Shown here one piece after another: positions 45,841 to 55,600 of a stretch of DNA of 64,000 bases; the first letter of the stretch is position 1; every line of letters starts with the position of its first letter. This DNA is from Alcanivoracaceae bacterium (GTDB taxonomy: Bacteria; Pseudomonadota; Gammaproteobacteria; Pseudomonadales; Alcanivoracaceae): the NCBI GenBank assembly GCA_029210325.1, contig JARGPU010000001.1, positions 134,126 to 198,125 on the forward strand. Direction: 5' to 3'. The position numbers and the translations under genes are program-made. The notes beneath the pieces were generated by a model. It searched no databases and was not told the origin of the DNA. It saw nothing but the letters and a program-made list of their open reading frames with translations.

Positions 45841-46200
45841 TCAAAATCCTTCCTGCTTGAGATAGCGCGGCGCACTTTCCCGGACGCGCTGCAGGGTTAG
45901 TTGCCACAGCAAATCACGCAACGGCGCACTGTCCTTAGCCTTGCCCTCCCGAATCCGTGCGGCGAGAAGCCGAGATAGCTGAACATGACTACCTGACTCA
46001 GCCAACAATTCCGCCAGCAGTGCCTGTTCCTGCTGTTCAGCCTGACTGCCATTGACCAACTGACGACGGGCAATGCCAATAGCATTCAAAGCCATACGCA
46101 GGGCGTACTGCTGACCGGCCGGAACAGACGGCAGCACCTCATCACGCAGCAGCACAGTCACCGTATCAAGCAGATTAATTCCATCCGGTTGAATGCGCAT
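45841..46200 (-). CDS. DUF6285 protein (LvaB-like kinase partner)
   Basis: A 119-residue, mostly helical protein of the DUF6285 type: LLDTVTVLLRDEVLPSVPAG at the start, YALRMALNAIGIARRQL, and LRDLLWQLTLQRVRESAPRY near the end. In the levulinate operon of Pseudomonas putida a small protein of this kind, LvaB, is needed with the kinase LvaA. Here it is the last gene of the operon, four bases after the APH-type kinase gene, supporting the same role. LvaB equivalence is inference from size, family look and position. Confidence 0.8.
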   Translation of the reverse strand: MRIQPDGINLLDTVTVLLRDEVLPSVPAGQQYALRMALNAIGIARRQLVNGSQAEQQEQALLAELLAESGSHVQLSRLLAARIREGKAKDSAPLRDLLWQLTLQRVRESAPRYLKQEGF

Positions 46201-46204
46201 AGTT

Positions 46205-47209
46205 CTAACCCTCCAGCCCGGTCATACGCAGGATATGTAATTCCAGTTCGGGAACGATATGCGCGGTTAAAGCCAACTCCAGGGATGGCTCCGCTGCGGA
46301 CAAATGTCTTTCACCCTGCTTGATGGCGATCATTGCCCAGCGCAGGTGGGCAAAGACTTCCCAGTAATACACTTGCTCAGCGGTAAGCTTACGACCCGAC
46401 ACTTCCTGATATCCGGCAAACAGATCGTCGCGGTGGCCAATGCCGCCCACCGCATACTCATCACCTTGCTGACCGAAACGCCAGCAACGGGCGCATAGCC
46501 AGCCCAGATCTTCCAAAGGCTGCGACCAACCGGTGAACTCCCAGTCCAGTACAGCGGTGAGGCCGCTTTCATCCACCATATAGTTGCCAGTGCGGAAATC
46601 GCGATGCACCAGGCACAACGGCTCCTGCTCCGGCATGTTTTCCTGCAGCCAGTTCAAGCCCCACTCGAGCGCCGGAAAAGCACTGTGATACTGATCTAGA
46701 AAAGAGCGTGCGTTATTGATGAACTCGCAGGCCGGATGGACCTCCGGCAAGGGCAGAAAATCCAGGTCATCACGGGGCGGTTTAATGGCGTGAATGCTAG
46801 CCAGCTCACGTCCCAGTTGGCGGGTCAGTGCGGGGCGGTCTTTTGCCAGAGACAGATCACGCACCAGCTTGTGCCCCGCTGCAGTGCCGCCAGCACGACG
46901 CATGATAAAAAAATCACGGCCAAGCACCGCCGGATCACCCAGCCAAAGTGGGCCAGGCACGGTGACACCATTGGCAAAGGCAGCTTTCAGCAGGGCGAAC
47001 TCCTGCTGTCGGGACAAACTGTCGGATACCGATGAGGGAGCATCGCAGCGAATTACAGCAGCAATGACTTCATCACCCAGATCAATGTCTGCCGCCCAGT
47101 TTTCCTGAATGGCACCACCGGAAAGCGCCCGCACATTACTGATCTGTACAGGCTTTCCGGTTTTTACGCCAAGCCAATCGGCAATGGCTTTGTGCTCCTC
47201 TGCCTGCAT
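46205..47209 (-). CDS. APH-family phosphotransferase (LvaA-like)
   Basis: A 334-residue kinase. GGAIQENWAADI is the glycine loop, LVHRDFRTGNYMVDE the catalytic loop, and AVLDWEFTGWSQPLEDLGWL carries the metal-binding aspartate. Operon position between an acyl-CoA dehydrogenase and a DUF6285 gene points to phosphorylation of a hydroxyacyl-CoA. Its ATG overlaps the dehydrogenase stop by one base (TAATG). Paralogous to, but clearly different from, the kinase at 30711. Confidence 0.9.
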   Translation of the reverse strand: MQAEEHKAIADWLGVKTGKPVQISNVRALSGGAIQENWAADIDLGDEVIAAVIRCDAPSSVSDSLSRQQEFALLKAAFANGVTVPGPLWLGDPAVLGRDFFIMRRAGGTAAGHKLVRDLSLAKDRPALTRQLGRELASIHAIKPPRDDLDFLPLPEVHPACEFINNARSFLDQYHSAFPALEWGLNWLQENMPEQEPLCLVHRDFRTGNYMVDESGLTAVLDWEFTGWSQPLEDLGWLCARCWRFGQQGDEYAVGGIGHRDDLFAGYQEVSGRKLTAEQVYYWEVFAHLRWAMIAIKQGERHLSAAEPSLELALTAHIVPELELHILRMTGLEG

Positions 47210-48411
47210 TACACGCCCCAGTGGAAGAAGTCTGCCTTCTCCTTCAAGTAGGCGCGCGACAACACCATTTTGTGGATCTCACTGGCACCATCGACAAGCC
47301 GGGCCTGCCTCGCATAACGATAAATCCATTCAAGCAAAGTATCTTTTGAGTAGCCGCGAGCGCCACATAACTGAATAGCAGTATCCGCCGCCTTGTGAAG
47401 CGTATCAGCCACGTGAATCTTGGCGATGGAAATATCGGTGCGGGCAAAGTCCCCCTGATCAAGCTTCCAGGCAGCCTGCATGGTCAGCAGACGGCCAATC
47501 TGGATGTCCTTGGCCACATCGCCGAGCATCCATTGCACACCTTCATGTTCGGATAGAGTGGTGCCAAAGCTCATGCGCTTTTCCACATAGCCAGCGGCTT
47601 CTTCCATGCAACGTTTCGCCAATCCCAGCCAGCGCATACAGTGCGTCAAGCGTGCGGTGCCAAGACGAATCTGGGTGACCTTAAGACCATCACCAATGTT
47701 CAGCAATCGCTGGCTGTCCGGGATCACCAGACCATCAAACTTGAGCTCGCAGTGACCGCCATGCTCTTCCGGCCCCATGATCCCAATACGCCGGACAACT
47801 TCCCAGCCAGGCTGATCCGCATCAAACAGAAAGGCAGTCAGCCCCTTGCGAGGGTCATCAGACGTTTTCGCGATCAGAATAAAAATCTGCGCCCCTTCAG
47901 CTCCCGTGATAAACCATTTGCGCCCACGAATAATCCAGTTATCCCCCTCACGGGTGGCGCTGGTATAGGTCAGCGACGGATCGGAGCCACAACCACCATC
48001 CGGCTCGGTCATGGCAAAAGCAGAACGCATCTTGCCGTCAATAATGGGCTGCAACCAGCGGGCTTTCTGCTGTTCAGAAAGAATCTTGTTAAGCACGATC
48101 ATGTTGCCATCATCCGGCGGTGCGCAGTTAAACGCTACCGGGCCGAATGGCGAGCGCGCCGCTTCTTCATACAGGGCCGCCATGCCCACCACACCCACAT
48201 CAAGGCCGCCATACTCTTTGGGCACCTGAAAACCCCATAGACCCGCCGCTTTTGCCTTCACTCGCAATGCTGCGACCACATCTTCGCTGAGGTTTTCGTG
48301 CTCGTCGAAGTTGCTCTTGTCTTGCTCCAGCGGGATAACTTCGCTGACAACAAATTCGCGTACTTTTAGTCGCAGTTCTTCAATATTTTGCGGCAGCGAA
48401 AAATCCATCAT
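47209..48411 (-). CDS. Acyl-CoA dehydrogenase, ACAD10/11-like (LvaC-like)
   Basis: A 400-residue FAD enzyme with FAMTEPDGGCGSDPSLTY, LCGARGYSKDTLLEWIYR near the end and LVDGASEIHKMVLS carrying the C-terminal signature. FNCAPPDDGNMIVL and GTARLTHCMRWLG match the same positions of the paralogue at 28600, placing both in the ACAD10/11-like group that removes a phosphate from 4-phosphoacyl-CoA. Two ATGs in a row (48411, 48408) follow AGGAGAAC. Seven bases after the SDR gene. Confidence 0.9.
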   Translation of the reverse strand: MMDFSLPQNIEELRLKVREFVVSEVIPLEQDKSNFDEHENLSEDVVAALRVKAKAAGLWGFQVPKEYGGLDVGVVGMAALYEEAARSPFGPVAFNCAPPDDGNMIVLNKILSEQQKARWLQPIIDGKMRSAFAMTEPDGGCGSDPSLTYTSATREGDNWIIRGRKWFITGAEGAQIFILIAKTSDDPRKGLTAFLFDADQPGWEVVRRIGIMGPEEHGGHCELKFDGLVIPDSQRLLNIGDGLKVTQIRLGTARLTHCMRWLGLAKRCMEEAAGYVEKRMSFGTTLSEHEGVQWMLGDVAKDIQIGRLLTMQAAWKLDQGDFARTDISIAKIHVADTLHKAADTAIQLCGARGYSKDTLLEWIYRYARQARLVDGASEIHKMVLSRAYLKEKADFFHWGV

Positions 48412-48418
48412 GTTCTCC

Positions 48419-49177
48419 TTACAACGACGAGCACAGGTGGCCGCCATCAACAGCAATAATTGAACCGCTCATATAGGCAGAGGCATCGGAAGCAAGCATC
48501 AGCAGCGGGCCGCTCATTTCCTGCATCTCACCAGTACGACGCATTGGCACACGCTTGATCTGGCTTATACCGGCCTCAGTTTCCAGCCAGTCGCTGTTGA
48601 TCTCGGTACGAAAGAATCCCGGGCAAATAGCATTGCAGCGAATGCTGTGACGAGCGTAATCAAGGGCAATGGATTTGGTCAGCTGGATCACCGCCGCTTT
48701 CGAGGCAACGTAGGCGGGCAACTGGGCGCCCACACGCAGACCAAGAATCGAAGAAATATTGATCAGGTTGCCGGGGCGGTTATCCCGGCGCCACTGGCGA
48801 ATAGCAAACTTGCTCACTGCCCAGACACCTTTCAGGTCGGTATCGACAACCGCGTCCCAGTCTTCCTCATCCAGACCGTCACAGGTGCCAACACGATTGA
48901 TGCCCGCATTGTTGATCGCCACATCAATCTCCGGCATGGCGCTGAAAGCCTCTTCAACACTGGCATGACTGGACACGTCCATAGGCAGAACCACGGCATG
49001 ACGACCCAGCGCCCGGACCGCTGCCGCAGTTTCCTCCAGCTTCTCCACCCGCCGGGCTGCCAGCACCACATCCGCGCCGGCGCCGGCCAGCACCTTGGCG
49101 AAATGAGCACCAAAGCCGCTGGAAGCACCAGTAATTAGCACGCGTTTGCCACTCAGGGAGAACAGGTTATCAGTCAT
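48419..49177 (-). CDS. Short-chain dehydrogenase/reductase (LvaD-like)
   Basis: A 252-residue SDR, first gene of the operon. TGASSGFGAHFA is the cofactor loop, INNAGINRVG, ISSILGLRVGAQ and YVASKAAV give the active site, and DASAYMSGSIIAVDGGHLC is the classic FabG-like C-terminus. In the lva pathway an SDR reduces the 4-keto group to 4-hydroxy; the same is proposed here. GAGGG lies upstream of the ATG at 49177. The promoter region to rep is 169 bases. Confidence 0.9.
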   Translation of the reverse strand: MTDNLFSLSGKRVLITGASSGFGAHFAKVLAGAGADVVLAARRVEKLEETAAAVRALGRHAVVLPMDVSSHASVEEAFSAMPEIDVAINNAGINRVGTCDGLDEEDWDAVVDTDLKGVWAVSKFAIRQWRRDNRPGNLINISSILGLRVGAQLPAYVASKAAVIQLTKSIALDYARHSIRCNAICPGFFRTEINSDWLETEAGISQIKRVPMRRTGEMQEMSGPLLMLASDASAYMSGSIIAVDGGHLCSSL

Positions 49178-49346
49178 CACAGGGCCCTCAAGGTCAGAGA
49201 CGGTCCGCACCGCGGACTCATAGAGGGCCGACGTTAAAGGACGCTCCCGCCGGCAACAAGGACGGAATCGCTCAGTACTCCGGACGCTGGTGTCAGCGGC
49301 TGGCCTTGAGCTGGTATCATGGCGGCCCGCTGAAGGAACCCCCGCT

Positions 49347-51368
49347 GTGAGCCGCCTTAATCCCCGTCAACAGGAAGCCGTTAACTGGACCGATGGACCG
49401 CTATTGGTGCTGGCCGGCGCCGGCTCGGGCAAAACCAGTGTGATCACCCAGAAGATTGCTTCGCTGATTCAGGAACGCGGCATGCAGGCGCGTCATATTG
49501 CCGCAGTGACCTTTACCAACAAAGCGGCCCGGGAGATGAAGGAGCGGGTGCTGAAGCTGGTGGCCCGTGAAGACGCCCGCGGCCTGATTGTCTCCACCTT
49601 CCATAATCTTGGCCTGCGCATCCTGAAAACCGAAATGGCCGCGGTCAAGCTACGCAGCGGCTTTTCCATTCTTGATCAGTCCGACAGCCGTGAACTGATG
49701 CGCGAGCTACTGCATCGCGGCGAGTCCGAGCGCGACGCCCAGGCGGTGGAGTTTTTCCAAAGCAAAATCTCACAGTGGAAAAATGATCTGGTGACCCCGG
49801 AGCAGGCCATGTCCGGCGCCGACTCGGAAGAGCTACAGCGTGCCGCTATTACCTACGGCGAATACAACCGCATGCTGCGCGCCTGTAATGCAGTCGACTT
49901 TGATGACCTGATCCTGCTGCCGGTGTTGCTGTTTCGTGAGCAGCCGCGAATTCTGGAGAAGTGGCGCAACCGCATCCGCTATCTGCTGGTGGACGAGTAT
50001 CAAGATACCAACGGCTGTCAGTACGAGCTAGTCAAGCAGTTGGTAGAACCGCTCAACAAGTTCACCGTGGTGGGAGACGACGATCAGTCGATCTATGCCT
50101 GGCGCGGCGCAAAGCCGGAGAACCTGGCTCAGTTGCAAACCGACTTTCCTGATCTGAAAGTGATCAAGCTGGAGCAAAACTATCGCTCCACCGGGCGCAT
50201 TCTCAAGGCCGCCAACGCGGTGATTGCCAACAACCCGCACGTTTTCGAAAAGTCACTATGGTCGGATTATGGCTACGGCGATCCGATCCGGGTGATGTCC
50301 CTGCGCGACGAAGAAGCGGAGACCGAATGGATTGCCGGCGATATCATCCATAAACGTCTGACCAAAGCGTTGAAGTGGAAGGATTTTGCCGTGCTTTATC
50401 GGGGTAATTTCCAGTCTCGCTTGCTGGAGATGAAGTTCCAGACCATGCAGGTACCGTACAAGGTATCTGGTGGACAAAGCTTCTTTGCCCGCACCGAGAT
50501 CAAGGATCTGATGTGTTATCTGCGCCTACTGGTTAATCCGGATGACGACAACGCCTTTCTGCGCATTATCAACACACCACGCCGTGAGATCGGCCCGGCA
50601 ACGCTAGAAAAGTTGGCCAATTGGTCGGTCAAGCGTGGCCAAGGCATGTATCACGTGTGTGACGATCTGGCCCTGGACGAAGCACTTGGCGGCAAAGCGG
50701 CGGCGCGACTGCGGGAGTTCAAAAGCTGGCTGGACCACAAACGCCAATACTGTTTTAGCGATAACAGCCTGCAGGCAGTAAAAGAACTGATCAGCGATAT
50801 GGATTATGAAGGCTGGCTTATTACTCAGGCCAGTAGCCCGCGTATCGGTGAAAAGAAAGTCGAGAATGTCGGCCAACTGGTGGCCAGTATTGAACGCATG
50901 CTTAACAGGCAGGAAGAGGAGGATGACAGTTCCGACCTTGAGGCTGTTATCCGCAAACTTGTTTTAATCGACATGCTGGAGCAGCAAGAGGAAGAAGATG
51001 ATTCCGATCGCGTGCAAATGCTTACCTTGCATGCCGCCAAGGGTCTGGAATATCCCCATGTCTATATGATGGGTGTGGAAGAAGAGCTGCTGCCACACCG
51101 AACCAGTATTGAAGAAGACAGTATTACCGAGGAACGCCGGCTGATGTACGTCGGCATTACCCGGGCCCGCGAAAACCTGACCATGACACATGCACTGTCA
51201 CGTAAACAATATGGTGAGCGTATCGATACCGCGCGCAGTCGTTTCGTAGAAGAAATGCCTGCAGACGATATCGATTTTCAGGGAGAAGGTGTACAGGTAG
51301 ACGAATCGAAGACCGAGCAAGTAGCAGAAGACACTCTGGCAGCGATCAAAGCCATGCTCAATCGCTAG
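49347..51368 (+). CDS. rep: ATP-dependent DNA helicase Rep
   Basis: A 673-residue superfamily I 3'-5' helicase that clears proteins ahead of the replication fork; length equals that of Escherichia coli Rep. Motifs in order: LNPRQQEAV (Q motif), GAGSGKT (I), TFTNKAA (Ia), DEYQDTN (II), GDDDQSIYAWRGA (III), QNYRST (IV), LHAAKGLEYPHV (V) and ITRAREN (VI). The start is GTG with AAGGAA upstream, which gives the conserved N-terminus; an earlier in-frame ATG adds 19 unlikely residues. A terminator follows. Confidence 0.96.
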   Translation: MSRLNPRQQEAVNWTDGPLLVLAGAGSGKTSVITQKIASLIQERGMQARHIAAVTFTNKAAREMKERVLKLVAREDARGLIVSTFHNLGLRILKTEMAAVKLRSGFSILDQSDSRELMRELLHRGESERDAQAVEFFQSKISQWKNDLVTPEQAMSGADSEELQRAAITYGEYNRMLRACNAVDFDDLILLPVLLFREQPRILEKWRNRIRYLLVDEYQDTNGCQYELVKQLVEPLNKFTVVGDDDQSIYAWRGAKPENLAQLQTDFPDLKVIKLEQNYRSTGRILKAANAVIANNPHVFEKSLWSDYGYGDPIRVMSLRDEEAETEWIAGDIIHKRLTKALKWKDFAVLYRGNFQSRLLEMKFQTMQVPYKVSGGQSFFARTEIKDLMCYLRLLVNPDDDNAFLRIINTPRREIGPATLEKLANWSVKRGQGMYHVCDDLALDEALGGKAAARLREFKSWLDHKRQYCFSDNSLQAVKELISDMDYEGWLITQASSPRIGEKKVENVGQLVASIERMLNRQEEEDDSSDLEAVIRKLVLIDMLEQQEEEDDSDRVQMLTLHAAKGLEYPHVYMMGVEEELLPHRTSIEEDSITEERRLMYVGITRARENLTMTHALSRKQYGERIDTARSRFVEEMPADDIDFQGEGVQVDESKTEQVAEDTLAAIKAMLNR

Positions 51369-51394
51369 CACCAGCTTTAAAGAGCACCAATAAG

Positions 51395-51419
51395 AAAGGG
51401 CGCCGTAGCGCCCTTTTTT
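51395..51419 (+). terminator. Intrinsic terminator after rep
   Basis: AAAGGGCGC / GCGCCCTTT stem with a CGTA loop and a run of seven Ts, 26 bases after the rep stop. The A-side also serves leftward transcription poorly. Confidence 0.92.
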
Positions 51420-51431
51420 ATTTCGCCGAAA

Positions 51432-51887
51432 TTAGCGACTTTGACTAACCATGTATTCCACAGCCGCCTTGATCTCATCATCAGAGCAATCCATGCACAT
51501 GCCTTTCGGCGGCATGGCGTTGAAGCCCTCGATGGAATGTTTCACCAGCGTGGCCATGCCCTGACCAATACGCGGCGCCCAGGCCGCCTTATCACCAACT
51601 TTCGGCGCACCAGCAGCGCCGGTAGCATGACAGGCCATGCAGGCACCGTTGTAAACCGCATCACCGGCACGGGGACCAGCAGCCACTTCAACCGCAGCGG
51701 GACCACCACAGTCTTCACCCTCTACACAGACCGTGCCCACCGGGCTAAGGCGCTCGGCAATAGCGCGATCACTGAACGTGGAACGCTCACCCAGCGGGTA
51801 CGGGGAGATTTCCTTGGTGCTCTTGGCCATTACGACGCCGGACGCCAAAAGGGCGGACAGGGCTGCAGTTACAATCAGCTTTTTCAC
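51432..51887 (-). CDS. Cytochrome c5 family protein
   Basis: A 151-residue exported monohaem cytochrome. The GTG start has GAGGTAAC upstream and begins the signal KKLIVTAALSALLASGVVMA. The haem site is CMACH (83-87) after YNGA, the distal methionine is likely in FNAMPPKG, and MCMDCSDDEI supplies the extra cysteine pair typical of cytochrome c5. It transfers electrons in the periplasm to a terminal oxidase or other acceptor. A long non-conserved stretch lies between signal and haem domain. Another GTG/ATG further upstream is unlikely. Confidence 0.92.
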   Translation of the reverse strand: MKKLIVTAALSALLASGVVMAKSTKEISPYPLGERSTFSDRAIAERLSPVGTVCVEGEDCGGPAAVEVAAGPRAGDAVYNGACMACHATGAAGAPKVGDKAAWAPRIGQGMATLVKHSIEGFNAMPPKGMCMDCSDDEIKAAVEYMVSQSR

Positions 51888-51959
51888 GGTAGTTACCTCT
51901 CTATGCCTGGATCGGCCGGGGCCGTAGTCGGGCGGCATTATACCCACGCCGCGTATGGA

Positions 51960-54521
51960 TTACAGCTCATCCAACACCAGAGCCGGTAAAGCGAGAGTGA
52001 AACGGCTGCCTTCACCCGGCTGGCTGGCCAACAGCATACGGCCACCATGGCGACTGGCCACCAGCCCGACAAAGCGCAGGCCAAGCCCTTTGCCATCTTC
52101 CTGCAGCTGGCTAAACAGTTGTGACTGACGGTTCGGTGCAATACCCGCACCGCGGTCGCGCACCTCGCAACATACCTCACCGTTGTCCAGATATAGCCGC
52201 ACGTCCACGGAACTACCCGGCACGCTGTGGCGCACCGCGTTGCTAAGCAAATTGACAAGAAGCCGGGTCAGCAGCTCATGATTGCCTCGCACCCAGACCT
52301 GATCTTCATCACGGTAATCCACCCGAATGGCTACCTCCGCCACCTCGGCCTGCTCATGCAGTTGCTCCACGGCACTTTCCACCACCGACAGCATGTCCAG
52401 ATCAATCATGTCGATCTGCAGCATGGACTCCAGCCGAATAAGTTGCAGGAACTGTTCGGCCACGCCCAGATTACGACGGGCATGAACATCAAGCTGGTCA
52501 AGGAAATCCGGCAAACGGGTACCGCCCGGGCTCTGACGCATTTTCTCTGTTAGCGCCAGAATAGAAATCATCGGTGAACGCAGATCGTGGGACAGGAAGT
52601 GGAGCAACTCCGCGCGGGTTCGGCGTACCCGCACCAGTGCTGTGATATCGCTGATCTGCAGGGCAATCACCTGACCAATCTGGCCACCGGCATCGACCCG
52701 ACTGAGCGCCAGTAGCAGGGACTCACCATGACGCCCTGGCAGCTCAACTTCGACCCTCCCCTGCGCCATGGCGGAGGCCAGCAAATCGCTCCAATGGCTA
52801 TCATCCAACCTCAGGTCGCGGGCCAGATCGAGCAAATGCCAGCCGCTCAGGGAGCGCCCCTGTAACCCCAGCACATCGAGTAGTCGGGTGTTGGCCAACA
52901 GCACCTCGCCGCAGGCGTCCGCCAGCAACACTCCCTGATCCAGTTTCGTCAGAGCGGCGTGCAGGGCCCGAGTCAGGCCACGCTGACGGCGCTCGGCACC
53001 GCTAATACTGTCCACCAACCCAGCCACTGAACGCAGCGCCGCTGCCCGAGTCGGTGCCGGCGCCGACACTCTGGCGAGCATGGCGTGCACCGTTGTCTCC
53101 ATTTGCTGGGCCAACTGGGGGCTACGCCACAGTACGCTCAGCTCAAGCCGATCATTGCCGCGATTGAACAGGTAATGACTGGCCGACTGACCTTGCCAGC
53201 TGGTGTCTTCCACTGGCTCGCCGCCAGTTAGCAGGCTGCCAGCGGTGGCACGATTTTCCAGCCGCCAGGCACGCACCGGCAGCGCCCCCAACATGCGTAG
53301 CAACGGCGCGGTGTCGGCGGGCTGCATCAAACGGCCACTATGCTCGCCGGGGCGCATCATCTGCCTGACCATGCGCTGCAGATAATCGAAACTGTATTCA
53401 AGCCGCCGCCACGTCCACAGCGGCCCTGCGGCAAGCACGGTGGCTATTGTCGCCGCCGGCGACCACCAGATTTCGCTACGCAGCAAAACCATGCATAACA
53501 CCAATGCCGCCACCAGCAGCGCGCCGATCAAAGGCAGCCCCCAGCCCGGCCGACAAAATGGCAGCAGCAGGGGCGCCAGCGAAGCAATCAGTACGCTTAT
53601 CAGCACACTGACCAGCGGAGAGGCATCGCTGATCAGTTGATCACCCAGCAGGCCATCCAGCACCCGCGCATGAATCTCCACTCCCGGTACCAGCAGGTCT
53701 CCATAACGGGGCGTTTTGAAGCTGTCCCCCAGCCCTTCTGCGGTGACGCCGATCAGCGCTATACGCCCCTCAAGCAGTTCCGCCGGCACCCTGCCGTCGA
53801 TTAAATCCACCGCAGAAACTCGTGGATACTCGCCCTGACTGAATGGGATACGCCGGGGGTACTCGCGAATATTCAGTCTGGCGCCGCTGTCGCCACGCTC
53901 ACGCCGCTGGTACTGGTAAGCCATTAAAGGCGCCTCGTCCTCCAGCAGGGCCAGACCGATATGTGGCCAAAATGCCTGCCCAACGCCGGAGCGCAACCAT
54001 AGGCTGCGCACCACGCCATCGCTGTCCATGGCCAGATCAACATGGCCGAGCCGATGGGCCACTTCAGCAAATTCACGCCAAGGCAGCCCTTCAACAGTCT
54101 GGCCGCCGCGCAACTGCTCAACATGCACCGGCAGATAGACACGACCATGTCTGGCCAGCGCCTCGGCCAGCAACCGATCGCTATCAGGTCGGGCGGCGTC
54201 AGGCCCAGAGATCAGGAAGTCCGCCAGCACCGCGCGGGCACCATAGTTATGCAGTTGGTTCACAAGCGCCGCATGGACAGCGCGATCCCACGGCCAGGGA
54301 CCAATCTGGCGCAGGCTGAATTCATCAATGGCAACGATAAGAATGTCGGGGTGTGGTTCCGCCGAAAGAGTCCCGGACAGGCTGTCATAGAGCCGCCGAT
54401 CAAGAGAAGACAGGGCGCCACTGCCTGCCAGTATCGCGCAAAGCAGCCCGAGCAGGACGGTAATCGTCAGATGCTCTAGGTGAAAACGGAACAACAGGCG
54501 ACGCAATAGCAGATCGGCCAC
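51960..54521 (-). CDS. CHASE2-domain sensor histidine kinase
   Basis: An 853-residue membrane kinase. A first membrane helix (about 18-36) leads to an extracytoplasmic CHASE2 domain (about 40-310; LIVAIDEFSLRQIGPWPWDR, and VDLIDGRVPAELLEGRIALI with GVTAEGLGD), then three membrane helices (about 310-370), a PAS-like region, the dimerisation domain with phospho-histidine H645 in FLSHDLRSPM, and the ATPase domain (LVNLLSNAVRHS, DRGAGIAPN, GKGLGLRFVGLV). It is 81 bases after the OmpR-type regulator on the same strand. CHASE2 ligands are unknown. Confidence 0.92.
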   Translation of the reverse strand: MADLLLRRLLFRFHLEHLTITVLLGLLCAILAGSGALSSLDRRLYDSLSGTLSAEPHPDILIVAIDEFSLRQIGPWPWDRAVHAALVNQLHNYGARAVLADFLISGPDAARPDSDRLLAEALARHGRVYLPVHVEQLRGGQTVEGLPWREFAEVAHRLGHVDLAMDSDGVVRSLWLRSGVGQAFWPHIGLALLEDEAPLMAYQYQRRERGDSGARLNIREYPRRIPFSQGEYPRVSAVDLIDGRVPAELLEGRIALIGVTAEGLGDSFKTPRYGDLLVPGVEIHARVLDGLLGDQLISDASPLVSVLISVLIASLAPLLLPFCRPGWGLPLIGALLVAALVLCMVLLRSEIWWSPAATIATVLAAGPLWTWRRLEYSFDYLQRMVRQMMRPGEHSGRLMQPADTAPLLRMLGALPVRAWRLENRATAGSLLTGGEPVEDTSWQGQSASHYLFNRGNDRLELSVLWRSPQLAQQMETTVHAMLARVSAPAPTRAAALRSVAGLVDSISGAERRQRGLTRALHAALTKLDQGVLLADACGEVLLANTRLLDVLGLQGRSLSGWHLLDLARDLRLDDSHWSDLLASAMAQGRVEVELPGRHGESLLLALSRVDAGGQIGQVIALQISDITALVRVRRTRAELLHFLSHDLRSPMISILALTEKMRQSPGGTRLPDFLDQLDVHARRNLGVAEQFLQLIRLESMLQIDMIDLDMLSVVESAVEQLHEQAEVAEVAIRVDYRDEDQVWVRGNHELLTRLLVNLLSNAVRHSVPGSSVDVRLYLDNGEVCCEVRDRGAGIAPNRQSQLFSQLQEDGKGLGLRFVGLVASRHGGRMLLASQPGEGSRFTLALPALVLDEL

Positions 54522-54602
54522 AATCGGAGTCCTTTCCCGGCTCGGATAACACCTTTATGTAGTCCGAACCGGGAACAGAATGCAACGATAGAATGCCAGA
54601 TA

Positions 54603-55304
54603 TCAGTTCGCCACGGCCTCCAGACGGTAACCATGCTGGTATACCGTTTTGATTCGATAGCCGTTTTCCGGCCGAATATGCAGGCTGCGGCGGATACGGC
54701 TGACATGGACATCCACGGTGCGCGACTCAATCGGCGTCATGATGCCCCAGACTTTTTCCAGTAAATGGCCGCGCGACAGCAGCTTGCCCACGTTCTGGAA
54801 CAGGTAACAGGCCAGCTCGAAGTCCTTGTCTGTCAGCTTGACCACTGCCCCCTCAACGGAAATAGTGCGGCGACCACGGTCGACCTGCCATGGGCCCAGG
54901 CTGAAGCTGTCTTCCTGATGGGAGTCTTCAATACCTGCACGACGGCCCAGCGCAGCAATGCGGGCCAGCAATTCAGCCTGTTTGACAGGCTTGACCATGT
55001 AATCGTCGGCCCCCTTGCCCAATGCCCCGACAATGGACGCCTCGTCGTCTCGCTGGGTTGCGAATAGCACTGGCACCCGATCGCCCGCGCCGCGGACTTC
55101 TTCAAGCACACTGACACCGGACATATCCGGCACTTCCCAATCAAGCAGCAGCAAATCAAAGCTGTCACGGCGCAACAACGTCATTAACTCACGGCCGTTG
55201 CTACAGTGGGAACAGGAATGCCCTGCACCGGTCAGCCAATGGCGGACCAGTTCGGCCTGAGCGGGATCATCTTCCAGATACGCTATTCTCAATCGACTCT
55301 CCAT
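54603..55304 (-). CDS. OmpR-family response regulator
   Basis: A 233-residue regulator with a receiver domain (E11/D12/D13, phospho-acceptor D55 in LLLLDWEVPD, K in YMVKPVK) and a winged-helix DNA-binding domain (about 135-230; LTDKDFELACYLFQNVGKLL, SRTVDVHVSRIRRSL, GYRIKTVYQHGYRLE). It is directly upstream of the CHASE2 kinase gene and its evident partner. The FecR and Slam-like genes a few kilobases away are possible targets. Confidence 0.93.
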   Translation of the reverse strand: MESRLRIAYLEDDPAQAELVRHWLTGAGHSCSHCSNGRELMTLLRRDSFDLLLLDWEVPDMSGVSVLEEVRGAGDRVPVLFATQRDDEASIVGALGKGADDYMVKPVKQAELLARIAALGRRAGIEDSHQEDSFSLGPWQVDRGRRTISVEGAVVKLTDKDFELACYLFQNVGKLLSRGHLLEKVWGIMTPIESRTVDVHVSRIRRSLHIRPENGYRIKTVYQHGYRLEAVAN

Positions 55305-55510
55305 GACCGGGCAGATAGCAAGGCCAGCCCTCAGCGAAGAGTAGCCAAATGACCAATCAGTCGCTGGAAAAAATTGTAAAATGGAAACGCCTTTAAGTCT
55401 CCAGCGGACAGATGGGCAGCATTTTTGCCGTGCCGGTGGACGCTATGAAGGCAAAGCCGCTATCATTCGCGGCCCGGCTACCTGCCGGGTCTTGCAAAAC
55501 GATGATTTCC

Positions 55511-55587
55511 GCACCCGTAGCTCAGCTGGATAGAGTACTGCCCTCCGAAGGCAGGGGTCACAGGTTCGAATCCTGTCGGGTGCGCCA
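55511..55587 (+). tRNA. tRNA-Arg (anticodon CCG)
   Basis: A 77-base gene including an encoded CCA end. The acceptor stem GCACCCG pairs with CGGGTGC; the anticodon arm CTGCC-CTCCGAA-GGCAG shows CCG, reading CGG codons; the T arm is CAGGTTCGAATCCTG. It is read rightward and lies between the OmpR regulator and the truncated metallo-beta-lactamase gene. Confidence 0.97.
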
Positions 55588-55600
55588 TTCAAACAGCGGT

